Part shown: positions 1 to 6,931 of the stretch, piece by piece
How positions within the stretch are numbered: the stretch's first letter is position 1
Layout: each line of letters begins with the position of its first letter
DNA from: Patescibacteria group bacterium
Lineage (GTDB): Bacteria; Patescibacteriota; Gracilibacteria; UM-FILTER-43-11
Assembly (NCBI GenBank): GCA_029260985.1
Contig: JAJDCE010000125.1
Location: 1-22,599 of the forward strand
Length of the DNA stretch: 22,599 nt
Direction of reading: 5' to 3'
Translations under genes and position numbers: made by a program
The notes under the pieces: model-generated
Database searches by the model: none
What the model saw: only the letters and a program-made list of their open reading frames with translations
What the model was told of the DNA's origin: nothing

Positions 1-159
1 CAGGCATCAGGAGCTTCTAAAAAGAAAGCAGAAAAGGAGGAGGAGATTGTTGAAGAATCTACTGAGGAAGCTGAAGAGCTTAATGAAGATAAGGCTACTG
101 AAGAAGTTGTGGAGAAAAAACCTGCTAAGAAAACGACCAAAAAGAAGAAGGACGAATAG
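1..159 (+). CDS. C-terminal tail of an unidentified protein (5' partial)
   Basis: Frame 1 is open from the first base to a TAG at 157-159, giving a 52-residue tail made almost entirely of Lys, Glu, Ala and Thr. It has acidic Glu runs followed by a basic end with PAKKTTKKKKDE at the terminus. Low-complexity charged tails like this are found on ribosomal proteins, topoisomerase I, trigger factor and other nucleic-acid or chaperone proteins, so the product cannot be named. An out-of-frame Lys/Arg-rich reading frame lies over the same bases and is only a shadow of this tail. The partial gene is on the same strand as, and 31 bases upstream of, the next gene. Confidence 0.75.
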   Translation, partial: QASGASKKKAEKEEEIVEESTEEAEELNEDKATEEVVEKKPAKKTTKKKKDE

Positions 160-190
160 ATTAGCAATTTATTATCTTAGATTAATAATT

Positions 191-475
191 ATGCCTTTAC
201 TTTATTCCAGAAAAGAAAAAGACAATGAAATTGTAATTGTTTTTAAATATAAAGTTCTAGTTTACATCCTTTTTGTTGCCGCATTTGTTCTAGCTTTTGT
301 TGACGTTCATCCTATGTGGAGTTTTATTCCTGGTGCAATATCCCTTCTCCTTCTCATTTTTGGGTTTTGGAAGCCAAATCGAGAAATAAAGAAGGCAATG
401 TCACGAAAGCAAGTTCATGTAAGTGGGAAAAATTTTTCACTTAAACATCCTTTAACATTTAGAATTCCCAAGTAG
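191..475 (+). CDS. Small two-helix membrane protein, unknown function
   Basis: This 94-residue protein begins MPLLYSRKEKD and has two hydrophobic segments, at about residues 20-38 and 43-60, joined by a short loop (DVHPMWSF). A basic C-terminal tail of about 33 residues follows. The same frame is open further upstream, to position 47, but that part is an out-of-frame copy of the Lys/Glu-rich tail of the preceding gene, so ATG 191 is the more credible start. No Shine-Dalgarno sequence precedes it; an AT-rich stretch just upstream could hold a weak -10. I do not recognise the family. A membrane protein with both ends on the cytoplasmic side is the simplest reading. Confidence 0.7.
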   Translation: MPLLYSRKEKDNEIVIVFKYKVLVYILFVAAFVLAFVDVHPMWSFIPGAISLLLLIFGFWKPNREIKKAMSRKQVHVSGKNFSLKHPLTFRIPK

Positions 476-477
476 GT

Positions 478-557
478 GCATCGCGGACTAGAAAGTCCTC
501 TCTGCACGACTTCGTTATTCAATTTTAACGCAGAGTAGGTTTTCGAACCTGCGATGC
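478..557 (+). ncRNA. Candidate four-way-junction structured RNA
   Basis: These 80 bases fold into a closed cloverleaf by perfect complementarity. The outer stem pairs 478-484 (GCATCGC) with 551-557 (GCGATGC). Inside are hairpin A, 485-489 with 494-498 (GGACT/AGTCC, loop AGAA); arm B, 500-505 with 530-535 (CTCTGC/GCAGAG, 24-base interior that can form a further GTTA/TAAC helix); and hairpin C, 537-541 with 546-550 (AGGTT/AACCT, loop TTCG). Junction linkers are 0, 1, 1 and 0 bases. Four T residues follow at 559-562. It lies between a stop codon and the promoter of the helicase gene. It is not a tRNA. It could be a small RNA, the 3' end structure of the upstream transcript, or a mobile palindrome. 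Expression is not shown. Confidence 0.55.
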
Positions 558-567
558 GTTTTATTGA

Positions 568-597
568 TTGTTTACTGTGTCTGTTTTTCGTTATAAT
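568..597 (+). promoter_or_regulatory. Promoter of the helicase-nuclease gene
   Basis: A perfect TATAAT at 592-597 is preceded, 18 bases away, by TTGTTT at 568-573. The ATG at 607 is only 9 bases after the -10 element, so transcription would begin within a few bases of the start codon and the mRNA would be essentially leaderless. Confidence 0.6.
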
Positions 598-606
598 CCT
601 ATTATC

Positions 607-3564
607 ATGTCGGATAAAATCACTAACAAGCAGGTTGATATCAAAACAAAACTGGATTTAACCGTCCAGCTTCCTAATGATGGAGATCGACTTAGCCACC
701 TAAATCCGGAGCAACTCAGGGCGGTTTTACATTTAGACGGATCTGCTTTAGTGATTGCGGGGGCCGGAACCGGTAAAACCCGTGTGATTACCGAGCGAAT
801 CGTTCATCTCATTCGCCAAAAGGTTTGTAAGAATGAAGAAGTTTTAGCCTTAACCTTTACTGATAAAGCGGCTGCTGAAATGGAGGAGCGATTGGATATA
901 TTAATGCCTATAGGGTATGAACCTATTTCAGTTTCTACCTTTCACTCTTTTTGCGAAAAGCTTTTAAGGCAATATGGAATTGATATTGGCATTTCACCCA
1001 ATTTTCAGATTTTAGAAGGAGTAAATCAATGGCAGTTTATGCGTGAAAACCTTTTTAAATTCGATTTATCCTATTACCGGCCGCTTGGAAATCCAACCAA
1101 ATTTATCGATGCTCTTATTTCTCATTTCAGCCGTCTTAAAGAAGAGCTGATCACACCAGCTGCCTATTTAACTTACGCAAAATCAGATTCTGAGAAGGCT
1201 GATACAGATGAAGATAGAATAGAAGCGAAGCGAGTTTTAGAATTGGCAGGCGCTTATGAGCAATATCAGAGATTGCTTGAGGAGCACAGTTATCTGGATT
1301 TTGCTGATTTACAGCAGAAAGCAGTTGAGCTTTTGGAGCAAAGGCCGAATATTTTGAAATTTTTGCAGAACAAGTACCGCTATTTATTGGTCGACGAGTA
1401 CCAGGACACTAATATATCTCAGAATAAGCTTTGTGATCTATTGGCCGATGCTCATAAGAATCTGATGGTGGTGGGTGATGACGATCAGTCTATTTATAAG
1501 TTCAGAGGAGCTGCGATTTCGAACATATTGCAGTTCGAGGAAAAGTATCCAAGCCTTCAGAAGTTTGTCCTTACTCAAAACTATCGGTCAGGTCAACGGA
1601 TTTTAGATTTTGCTTATGAGTCCATTACAAAGAATAATCCGGATCGATTGGAGGTAAAATCGTCCGTGAGCAAACAGCTTACTGCTCAAAGCCCCGGATC
1701 TGATGAGTCAATTACCCTAACCCATTGCTCAACGCTTGATCAGGAGGTTAATTTTGTGGTTGAGCAGATCAAGAAATCTGAGCGGCCTCTATCTGAGATT
1801 GCTTTGCTGGTTCGTGCCAATCACTACGCTCAGCCCTTTATCGAAGCCTTCAGAAAGCATAATATCTCCTATCAATTTTTGTCTGAACGGGGACTTTATG
1901 ATAAGCCCGAAATCAAAGACCTTATTTCTGTACTCCGCGTCCTTTCAAATCCAACTGACGATATCAGCTTCTATCAGGTGCTCCGCTTCCCACTCTGGAA
2001 TATTTCAATGGAAACCATTGCGAAATTGATTGCGGATGCGAAAGCGAAATATTCGTCTATTTGGTCGCAGATCAAGTTGCATCCTGAATGTAAGCTATTG
2101 TCGGGCGCTATATTGGATCTATTGGAATACTCGAAAACTCATACGGTTGGTGAAACACTGTATCGGTTCACTGAAACTATTAAGCTTTATGAAGGATTGC
2201 TCGCTGATGGATCGATTGAAGCTGAAGAGAAAATCACTAATATTGCCACTTTTTTTTCTAAAATCCGTGATTTTGAAAAGCAGAATGATTCGACTACTGT
2301 TATCGACTTCATAACTTATCTTGATCTCGCTTTAGAAAGCGGAGAAAACCCCTCTGCTAAATTTGATGTGTCAGGTATTGATGGAGTTCAAATTTCAACG
2401 ATTCATGGAGTAAAAGGGCTTGAATTCCACACTGTGTTTTTAGCTAATCTGGTCAATCGGCGCTTCCCAACGGACAATCGACGTGATTTGATCCCTGTTC
2501 CCGATGCATTGATTCATGAAATGCTTTCGGATAGTGATGTGCATACACAGGAGGAACGACGCTTATTTTATGTAGCCTGCACTCGTGCAAAAGAGAAGCT
2601 CTATCTACTTCATAGTGATTATTATTCACAGTCTCTTTCAGCAAAGCCCAGAGCGAATAAACGCTCTAAATTTATTGATGAGGTGATTGATCAAGTTGCT
2701 GTTACTCAGGTCGAGAAAACGGCTGAGGGAGTGGAGCAGTTTTTAAAGCCTAAAGAGTTGGGAGTTGGGAGTTTGGAGTTGGGAGTCGAGAAACAGCCCA
2801 ATGCTGAAACCCGAATAGCCAGGTTTAGCTACTCACAGCTTTCGACGTTTAAAATCTGCCCACGGCAATACCAGTATTCCTATATATATAAGATTCCTCA
2901 GCCACCAAGTGGAGCATTGAGCTTTGGGATTACTTTGCACAATACTTTGTTAGCATTTTATCGATTAGTGACTCAGACGAAACAAGCCAGTTTGTTTACG
3001 GAGTTTGAAGAAGATTTGTCATTGGAGCGACTGATCACTATTTATGGTGAAAAATGGATCAATCAAGGGTATGAAAGCAAAGCTCATATGGAATCTTCTA
3101 AGCAACGTGGGGAGGAAATTCTTGAGCTCTTTTACACTCATTTTAAGGAACGAATTCCTCAAATCGAATTTTTGGAAAAAGGGTTTAAACTTAAGGTTGG
3201 CGACTATACGCTTTCGGGTCGTATTGACCGGGCGGATTTACTAGAAGATGGCAGCCTGGAGATTATTGATTATAAGACTGGGCGATCAAAATCACAGGCT
3301 CAAGTGGATAAAGATCTTCAGCTTCAGATTTATGCTATGGCTACGAAAGAGTGTCTGAATAAGCCCTCTTCCAAGATGACTTTGTATTTTTTAGATGACG
3401 ACTTAAAAGTTTCCACTGAGCCTGATGAGAAACAGATTGAAAAGGTGAAGCAGGATATTATTGAGGTGGCTGATCAGATTAATCAAAGAGATTTTACTCC
3501 TGCACCTTCTAAGTTTGGCTGCAAATTCTGTTCTTATAGGGGGATATGTGATTCGTCTATTTAA
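607..3564 (+). CDS. UvrD/PcrA-type helicase fused to a PD-(D/E)XK nuclease
   Basis: This 985-residue superfamily 1A DNA helicase carries a RecB/AddB-like nuclease and probably processes DNA ends or repairs DNA in the cytoplasm. The helicase shows Walker A GAGTGKT (52-58), Walker B DEYQD (about 263-267), GDDDQSIYKFRGA (about 291-303), the STIHGVKGLEF motif (about 595-605) and the YVACTRAKE arginine-finger region (about 655). The nuclease has GRIDRADLL, then the EIIDYKTG catalytic strand (about 875-895). A cysteine near 750 (FKICPRQY) and three at the C terminus (GCKFCSYRGIC) match the four-cysteine Fe-S pattern of AddB and Cas4 nucleases. An in-frame heptanucleotide repeat encodes residues 717-728 in the linker. 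A TTG start at 568 is possible, but it overlaps the promoter, so ATG 607 is preferred. Confidence 0.93.
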   Translation: MSDKITNKQVDIKTKLDLTVQLPNDGDRLSHLNPEQLRAVLHLDGSALVIAGAGTGKTRVITERIVHLIRQKVCKNEEVLALTFTDKAAAEMEERLDILMPIGYEPISVSTFHSFCEKLLRQYGIDIGISPNFQILEGVNQWQFMRENLFKFDLSYYRPLGNPTKFIDALISHFSRLKEELITPAAYLTYAKSDSEKADTDEDRIEAKRVLELAGAYEQYQRLLEEHSYLDFADLQQKAVELLEQRPNILKFLQNKYRYLLVDEYQDTNISQNKLCDLLADAHKNLMVVGDDDQSIYKFRGAAISNILQFEEKYPSLQKFVLTQNYRSGQRILDFAYESITKNNPDRLEVKSSVSKQLTAQSPGSDESITLTHCSTLDQEVNFVVEQIKKSERPLSEIALLVRANHYAQPFIEAFRKHNISYQFLSERGLYDKPEIKDLISVLRVLSNPTDDISFYQVLRFPLWNISMETIAKLIADAKAKYSSIWSQIKLHPECKLLSGAILDLLEYSKTHTVGETLYRFTETIKLYEGLLADGSIEAEEKITNIATFFSKIRDFEKQNDSTTVIDFITYLDLALESGENPSAKFDVSGIDGVQISTIHGVKGLEFHTVFLANLVNRRFPTDNRRDLIPVPDALIHEMLSDSDVHTQEERRLFYVACTRAKEKLYLLHSDYYSQSLSAKPRANKRSKFIDEVIDQVAVTQVEKTAEGVEQFLKPKELGVGSLELGVEKQPNAETRIARFSYSQLSTFKICPRQYQYSYIYKIPQPPSGALSFGITLHNTLLAFYRLVTQTKQASLFTEFEEDLSLERLITIYGEKWINQGYESKAHMESSKQRGEEILELFYTHFKERIPQIEFLEKGFKLKVGDYTLSGRIDRADLLEDGSLEIIDYKTGRSKSQAQVDKDLQLQIYAMATKECLNKPSSKMTLYFLDDDLKVSTEPDEKQIEKVKQDIIEVADQINQRDFTPAPSKFGCKFCSYRGICDSSI
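2755..2789 (+). repeat. In-frame 7-bp tandem repeat inside the helicase-nuclease gene
   Basis: Five tandem copies of a 7-bp unit, consensus GAGTTGG, with one or two changes in copies 3 and 5. Because three units equal seven codons, the array reads as a heptapeptide-periodic stretch, ELGVGSLELGVE. It falls in the linker between the helicase and nuclease domains, where an insertion would be tolerated. Related arrays occur in intergenic gaps of this window. Confidence 0.8.
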
Positions 3565-3584
3565 TAATTATTAATATCTCAAGT

Positions 3585-4139
3585 ATGTCACGAGCTTCAA
3601 TTGCAATTTTAATCCCCTTTATATTTTTAGTTTTTTTTATATTACATATTAGATTTAGTCTAGGTCTAAATATTATGAATATAATTACGATATTTCCACT
3701 TTATTTAAATGTATTATGGGGGTATCTGTTAATATATAGTCTTTTTATAATTATTTCAGAATTATTACTATTTACTATTTCATGTAGAATAAATATTTAT
3801 CGTTTTTTTGCCTTTAAAAAGTTCTTTCGAATAGCATTAGCGGTTTTTATACCTATCCTTATATTCATTATCAGCTTTATATGGTTTAAAAAAGACTTTC
3901 CCTCAGAGTATATATGCCCCATTAAAGGGGGTAATTGGTTTACCCAAGAGGCATGTTTGGGCTATCCGAAGATTAATAAATGGCATGAATTTGAAAAGAC
4001 TTGGTATATATGGCTAATCGCTTTAGTTATTATCGGAGTGGTTGAATATATACTGTGGACTAGAAAGAAAGGTTCGGATAATCAAATTATAAGCACAGCT
4101 GAAAAAATGGAACAAGAAATACATAGGGGATTTAATTAA
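3585..4139 (+). CDS. AT-rich orphan membrane protein with four helices
   Basis: This 184-residue protein has about four hydrophobic segments, at roughly residues 5-27, 40-66, 80-102 and 138-160. Between helices 3 and 4 is a short loop with two cysteines about 13 residues apart (YICPIKGG ... EACLGYP), which may be outside the membrane and disulphide-bonded. The C-terminal tail is charged and probably cytoplasmic. I recognise no family. The gene is visibly richer in A and T than both neighbours, with runs of T and many ATA/TTA codons, which suggests recent acquisition or weak constraint. A weak TAATAT at 3572-3577 lies 7 bases before the ATG. The gene starts 20 bases after the helicase stop. 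Confidence 0.75.
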   Translation: MSRASIAILIPFIFLVFFILHIRFSLGLNIMNIITIFPLYLNVLWGYLLIYSLFIIISELLLFTISCRINIYRFFAFKKFFRIALAVFIPILIFIISFIWFKKDFPSEYICPIKGGNWFTQEACLGYPKINKWHEFEKTWYIWLIALVIIGVVEYILWTRKKGSDNQIISTAEKMEQEIHRGFN

Positions 4140-4173
4140 TTCGGATAATCCGTAGTGGGAATATCTAAATGAA

Positions 4174-4199
4174 AAGTGTTGTCGAATTTTCCGACACTT
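4174..4199. repeat. Inverted repeat, possible terminator
   Basis: AAGTGTTG at 4174-4181 pairs with CGACACTT at 4192-4199 (8 bp including one G-T pair, 10-base loop), with an alternative inner pairing TGTCG/CGACA. It lies between the orphan membrane gene and rmuC. No T-run follows on either strand, so a terminator role is only a possibility. Confidence 0.4.
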
Positions 4200-4234
4200 C
4201 TGATCGAACACAAAACCTGTCAAGTTAAGCCGGA

Positions 4235-4263
4235 TTGTTTTTGGCATTATTAGCGTGTAAAAT
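4235..4263 (+). promoter_or_regulatory. Promoter of rmuC
   Basis: TTGTTT at 4235-4240 and TAAAAT at 4258-4263 are separated by exactly 17 bases. The rmuC ATG at 4270 begins 6 bases after the -10 element, where transcription itself should start, so the mRNA would be leaderless. Confidence 0.55.
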
Positions 4264-4269
4264 CGATGT

Positions 4270-5430
4270 ATGGATTTTTTGAATATCATCATCATTATCG
4301 GTTTAGGCGTTTTGGGTTATTTCGTCTGGAATTTGTCCAAACAACTCAACCAGCCCAAGGAGGATCAATCTATGAAAATGCTTCAGGATCATCTGTTTCA
4401 GATACAAAAAGGGATTAAGGATCAGGATCGGACGATGAATGACCAACTGACCAAAAGCCGTGAAACGATTGCTGACTATCAGCAAAAGCAGTTTGCTGCT
4501 ACTGCTAAAATGGTGAAAGACATGATGGAGAGTTCAAAATCGGTGACCGAGAAATTAACTAAGCTTGATGAGACGAATAAGCAGGTGGTCGGGTTTGCGG
4601 AACAGATGAAGAGCTTAGAAAACATCCTTAAAAATCCAAAGCAGCGAGGCATATTAGGCGAGTTTTTCCTCGAAAATCTACTCTCAAACCAGCTCCCACC
4701 CACTCATTTTAAAATGCAGTATTCTTTTAAGAATGGAGAAGCGGTGGATGCGGCTATTTTTGTCCGTGATAAGGTGATTCCCATTGATGCAAAATTTTCT
4801 CTCGAAAACTATAATAAAATCATGGAGGAAAAGAATGAGACGGTTCGTTCACAGCTAGAGAAGGAATTTAAATCAGATTTGAAGAAGCGTATTGATGAAA
4901 CCTCTAAATACGTTCGACCGGAGGAGGGAACCACTGATTTTGCTTTTATGTTTATCCCTGCTGATGGAGTATTTTATAATTTATTGAGCTATAAAATTGG
5001 CACTTTGGATGTGAATACTCATGACTTGATTGAATATGCCTTTAAGAAGCATGTGATTATGGTTTCACCTATGACTTTTTATGCCTATTTACAAACGGTG
5101 ATGCAAGGCTTGAAAGCCCTTCAGATCGAACAATCTGCCCGAGAGATCCAGAAGAGGGTAGGGGATTTGGGGCGACACATGAATTCCTATCAAGACTATA
5201 TGGTTAAGCTTGGGAACCATTTAAATACAACTGTTAGCAGTTATAATAATGCGGGTAAAGAGTTCGGAAAATTGGATAAGGATGTGATTAAGATTACCGA
5301 TGGAGAAGTAACCTTTAATCCCGAGCTTCCTGAGATGGATCGCCCAAAGGATTTCAACGAAAATGAAACCACAGTAAAGGTGTCGATTAAAGCTCCTGAG
5401 TCCGCCGATCAGGCTGCGATTGACGTCTAG
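4270..5430 (+). CDS. rmuC: RmuC-family DNA recombination protein
   Basis: This 386-residue RmuC-family protein has an N-terminal membrane anchor (residues 3-20) and a long coiled-coil region (about 30-125). The conserved nuclease-like core follows, with GILGE (127-131), GEAVDAAIF around D160 and IDAKF (172-176), and a further helical part downstream. RmuC proteins have a PD-(D/E)XK-like fold and are linked genetically to limiting inversions and processing stalled DNA. The acidic C terminus is not conserved in the family as far as I can judge. It shares the strand with the helicase-nuclease 0.7 kb upstream but has its own promoter-like sequence. The start is set by the N-terminal helix and by the -10 element directly upstream. 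Confidence 0.92.
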   Translation: MDFLNIIIIIGLGVLGYFVWNLSKQLNQPKEDQSMKMLQDHLFQIQKGIKDQDRTMNDQLTKSRETIADYQQKQFAATAKMVKDMMESSKSVTEKLTKLDETNKQVVGFAEQMKSLENILKNPKQRGILGEFFLENLLSNQLPPTHFKMQYSFKNGEAVDAAIFVRDKVIPIDAKFSLENYNKIMEEKNETVRSQLEKEFKSDLKKRIDETSKYVRPEEGTTDFAFMFIPADGVFYNLLSYKIGTLDVNTHDLIEYAFKKHVIMVSPMTFYAYLQTVMQGLKALQIEQSAREIQKRVGDLGRHMNSYQDYMVKLGNHLNTTVSSYNNAGKEFGKLDKDVIKITDGEVTFNPELPEMDRPKDFNENETTVKVSIKAPESADQAAIDV

Positions 5431-5448
5431 CGTTTAAGGGGGATTTTG

Positions 5449-5457
5449 TGATATAAT
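5449..5457 (+). promoter_or_regulatory. Extended -10 promoter of the pilin-like cluster
   Basis: TGATATAAT at 5449-5457 is a perfect extended -10 (TG, one base, TATAAT) with no convincing -35 at 17-18 bases. The first pilin-like ATG at 5478 is 20 bases downstream, leaving a leader of about 14 bases without a Shine-Dalgarno sequence. It probably drives all five pilin-like genes. Confidence 0.6.
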
Positions 5458-5477
5458 AGGTAAGAATAAAAATACAA

Positions 5478-5891
5478 ATGATCAAAAAAATCCTGCTCAT
5501 CGCAATGCTTATTACAGTCTTTTCCGGAATTGGGGTTTATCAATCATCACCTGTTTTGGCGCAGGGCAGTCAGATTCAGGATAATCAGTTTAAATTTGAT
5601 CTTGGCGTTGTTACCCATAAAGATATTAAGGAACGGAACTGGATACGGAAGGGACTGGATTTTATCTTTGAGCGAGTGATTACAATTATGGCGGCCACTG
5701 TTGGGGCCGCTGCGGTTTTGATGATGGCGATTGGCGGGTTTATGATGATTTCTTCTGCCGGTACTGAAGAGCGATATACCAAAGGCAAGGGGATGATCAT
5801 GAGAGCAATTATGGGTCTCGGCTTTGTTTTAGGCGCCTATATCTTGGTGACCACGGTTCAACTTCTTATTAAAAGCATATTTACTGGCTAA
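5478..5891 (+). CDS. VirB2/TrbC-like pilin-type membrane protein 1
   Basis: This 137-residue protein has a cleavable signal peptide (residues 1-28, ending VLA before QG) and a mature N-terminal segment of about 38 residues. Two transmembrane helices follow (about 67-91 and 107-133), joined by a short cytoplasmic loop, SSAGTEERYTKGKG. This is the architecture of the small 'T4SS pilin' proteins widespread in CPR bacteria, which resemble VirB2/TrbC conjugative pilins. It is the first of five such genes in a row. The stop and the next start overlap as TAATG, implying translational coupling. No VirB4, VirB6 or VirD4 homologue is in the window, so a role in a pilus or secretion channel is inferred from family likeness only. 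Confidence 0.8.
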   Translation: MIKKILLIAMLITVFSGIGVYQSSPVLAQGSQIQDNQFKFDLGVVTHKDIKERNWIRKGLDFIFERVITIMAATVGAAAVLMMAIGGFMMISSAGTEERYTKGKGMIMRAIMGLGFVLGAYILVTTVQLLIKSIFTG

Positions 5892-6544
5892 TGACATTAA
5901 AAAGTCAAATATCACTGGCTCTTATTTTAATCCTTATCCTGTTTAATGTTTCGTTTGCTTTCGCTCAAGGGTCAGCTGCTGGAGCAGGTACATCAGGCTT
6001 AACAAAGGAGGAAGCTAAAAAAGCAGGGTTTTTGCAGTTAGCCACAGACCCTTCTAAATGCTCAACTGTAAATATTGAGGGTGTTATGACTACACCGAGG
6101 AACTGCCTCTTTCTTGAGGAGCCAATAGGTGGTAAGAAGAATTGGGATTTATATTATGTTGAATGTACGGAGGTGAAAGGTGCTACCGGAAAAAACGCGA
6201 AAGGTTGCAGTTATAACTTGTGGGGCGGTCAGGCTCTAACTGCTGAGCAGCATGGCCCAATACAAGCTCTTTTAACTGAAGATCCAAACAAACCCTATCA
6301 AGGGCCTTTTGGCTTACTTTATAGCTATGTAGGACTTATCTATAAATATATGTCGGGCATTATTGTGGCCATGGCAGTTTTATTTATAGTGGTTGGCGGG
6401 ATTCAGATCACTACTTCCGGTGGGGATGAGGGGAAGGTGGATGAAGGAAAAAAGCGAATCACTAAGGCAATTATTGGTCTTATTGTCTGGTTTACAGCTT
6501 CTCTTATTCTTTACACGATCAATCCAACCTTCTTTGCGTTTTAA
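5891..6544 (+). CDS. VirB2/TrbC-like pilin-type protein 2 with Cys-containing outer domain
   Basis: This 217-residue member of the cluster has a signal peptide (1-25, cut after AFA) and an enlarged extracytoplasmic domain. The domain has four cysteines, at 57, 72, 92 and 106, suited to two disulphides, and a LEEPIGG motif at 75-81. Two helices (about 154-174 and 191-210) are joined by the loop TTSGGDEGKVDEGKK. The loop matches those of its paralogues (S/T, G, acidic pair, then a basic stretch before AIIGL). The motif LEEPIGG recurs as LEDPVGG in the next protein. The start overlaps the preceding stop by one base and has no Shine-Dalgarno sequence. A pilin-like surface or secretion role is inferred. 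Confidence 0.8.
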   Translation: MTLKSQISLALILILILFNVSFAFAQGSAAGAGTSGLTKEEAKKAGFLQLATDPSKCSTVNIEGVMTTPRNCLFLEEPIGGKKNWDLYYVECTEVKGATGKNAKGCSYNLWGGQALTAEQHGPIQALLTEDPNKPYQGPFGLLYSYVGLIYKYMSGIIVAMAVLFIVVGGIQITTSGGDEGKVDEGKKRITKAIIGLIVWFTASLILYTINPTFFAF

Positions 6545-6547
6545 CAC

Positions 6548-6931
6548 ATGAAACAGTTCTTTTATCTCATCCTTGGTATACTCCTTCTTCCCTCTCAACT
6601 GATGGCTTTTAGTAAATCTGAAGTGATACTGGAAGATCCTGTTGGGGGTGATATTCTGCCTGGGGGAAGGATATTAGAAGCGGGATCGATTCAGGATAGT
6701 CTCATTTTTAGTAAAATCATTCCATTTGCGATTAAATATACTATTCGTCTGGCGGTTGGTTTGGCCGTACTTGCCCTTATCTTTGGCGGTTACCAATACC
6801 TTACTGCTTATGGCGATGATGAAAAGCACAAATTGGCATCCAAAACCATCACTTATGCCTTAATCGGTTTGATTTTGGCGATCACAGCGTTTGGCATTGT
6901 TACTATTATTACTAATCTTAAAATAACCTAG
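6548..6931 (+). CDS. VirB2/TrbC-like pilin-type membrane protein 3
   Basis: This 127-residue protein has a signal peptide (1-20, ending LMA before FS). A short mature N terminus with LEDPVGG (28-34) follows, then two transmembrane helices (about 63-86 and 100-123) separated by the loop LTAYGDDEKHKLASK. The TM-loop-TM unit is clearly the same as in the neighbouring paralogues, and the ALIGL at the start of helix 2 is shared. It starts 3 bases after the previous stop, and its TAG is immediately followed by the ATG of the next gene, so the genes are certainly co-transcribed. It is the most compact protein of the cluster and, with its minimal mature part, the closest to a plain VirB2-type pilin. 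Confidence 0.8.
   Translation: MKQFFYLILGILLLPSQLMAFSKSEVILEDPVGGDILPGGRILEAGSIQDSLIFSKIIPFAIKYTIRLAVGLAVLALIFGGYQYLTAYGDDEKHKLASKTITYALIGLILAITAFGIVTIITNLKIT

Noticed and set aside
47..190. N-terminal extension of the two-helix protein from 47
   Set aside because: It is the out-of-frame reading of the Lys/Glu-rich tail of the preceding gene and gives a low-complexity basic peptide.
476..560. tRNA gene in the cloverleaf-like sequence
   Set aside because: A seven-base acceptor-like stem and a T-arm-like TTCGAA are present. However, the anticodon arm has a loop of about 26 bases, the D loop lacks the GG pair, there is no room for a variable loop, and no CCA follows.
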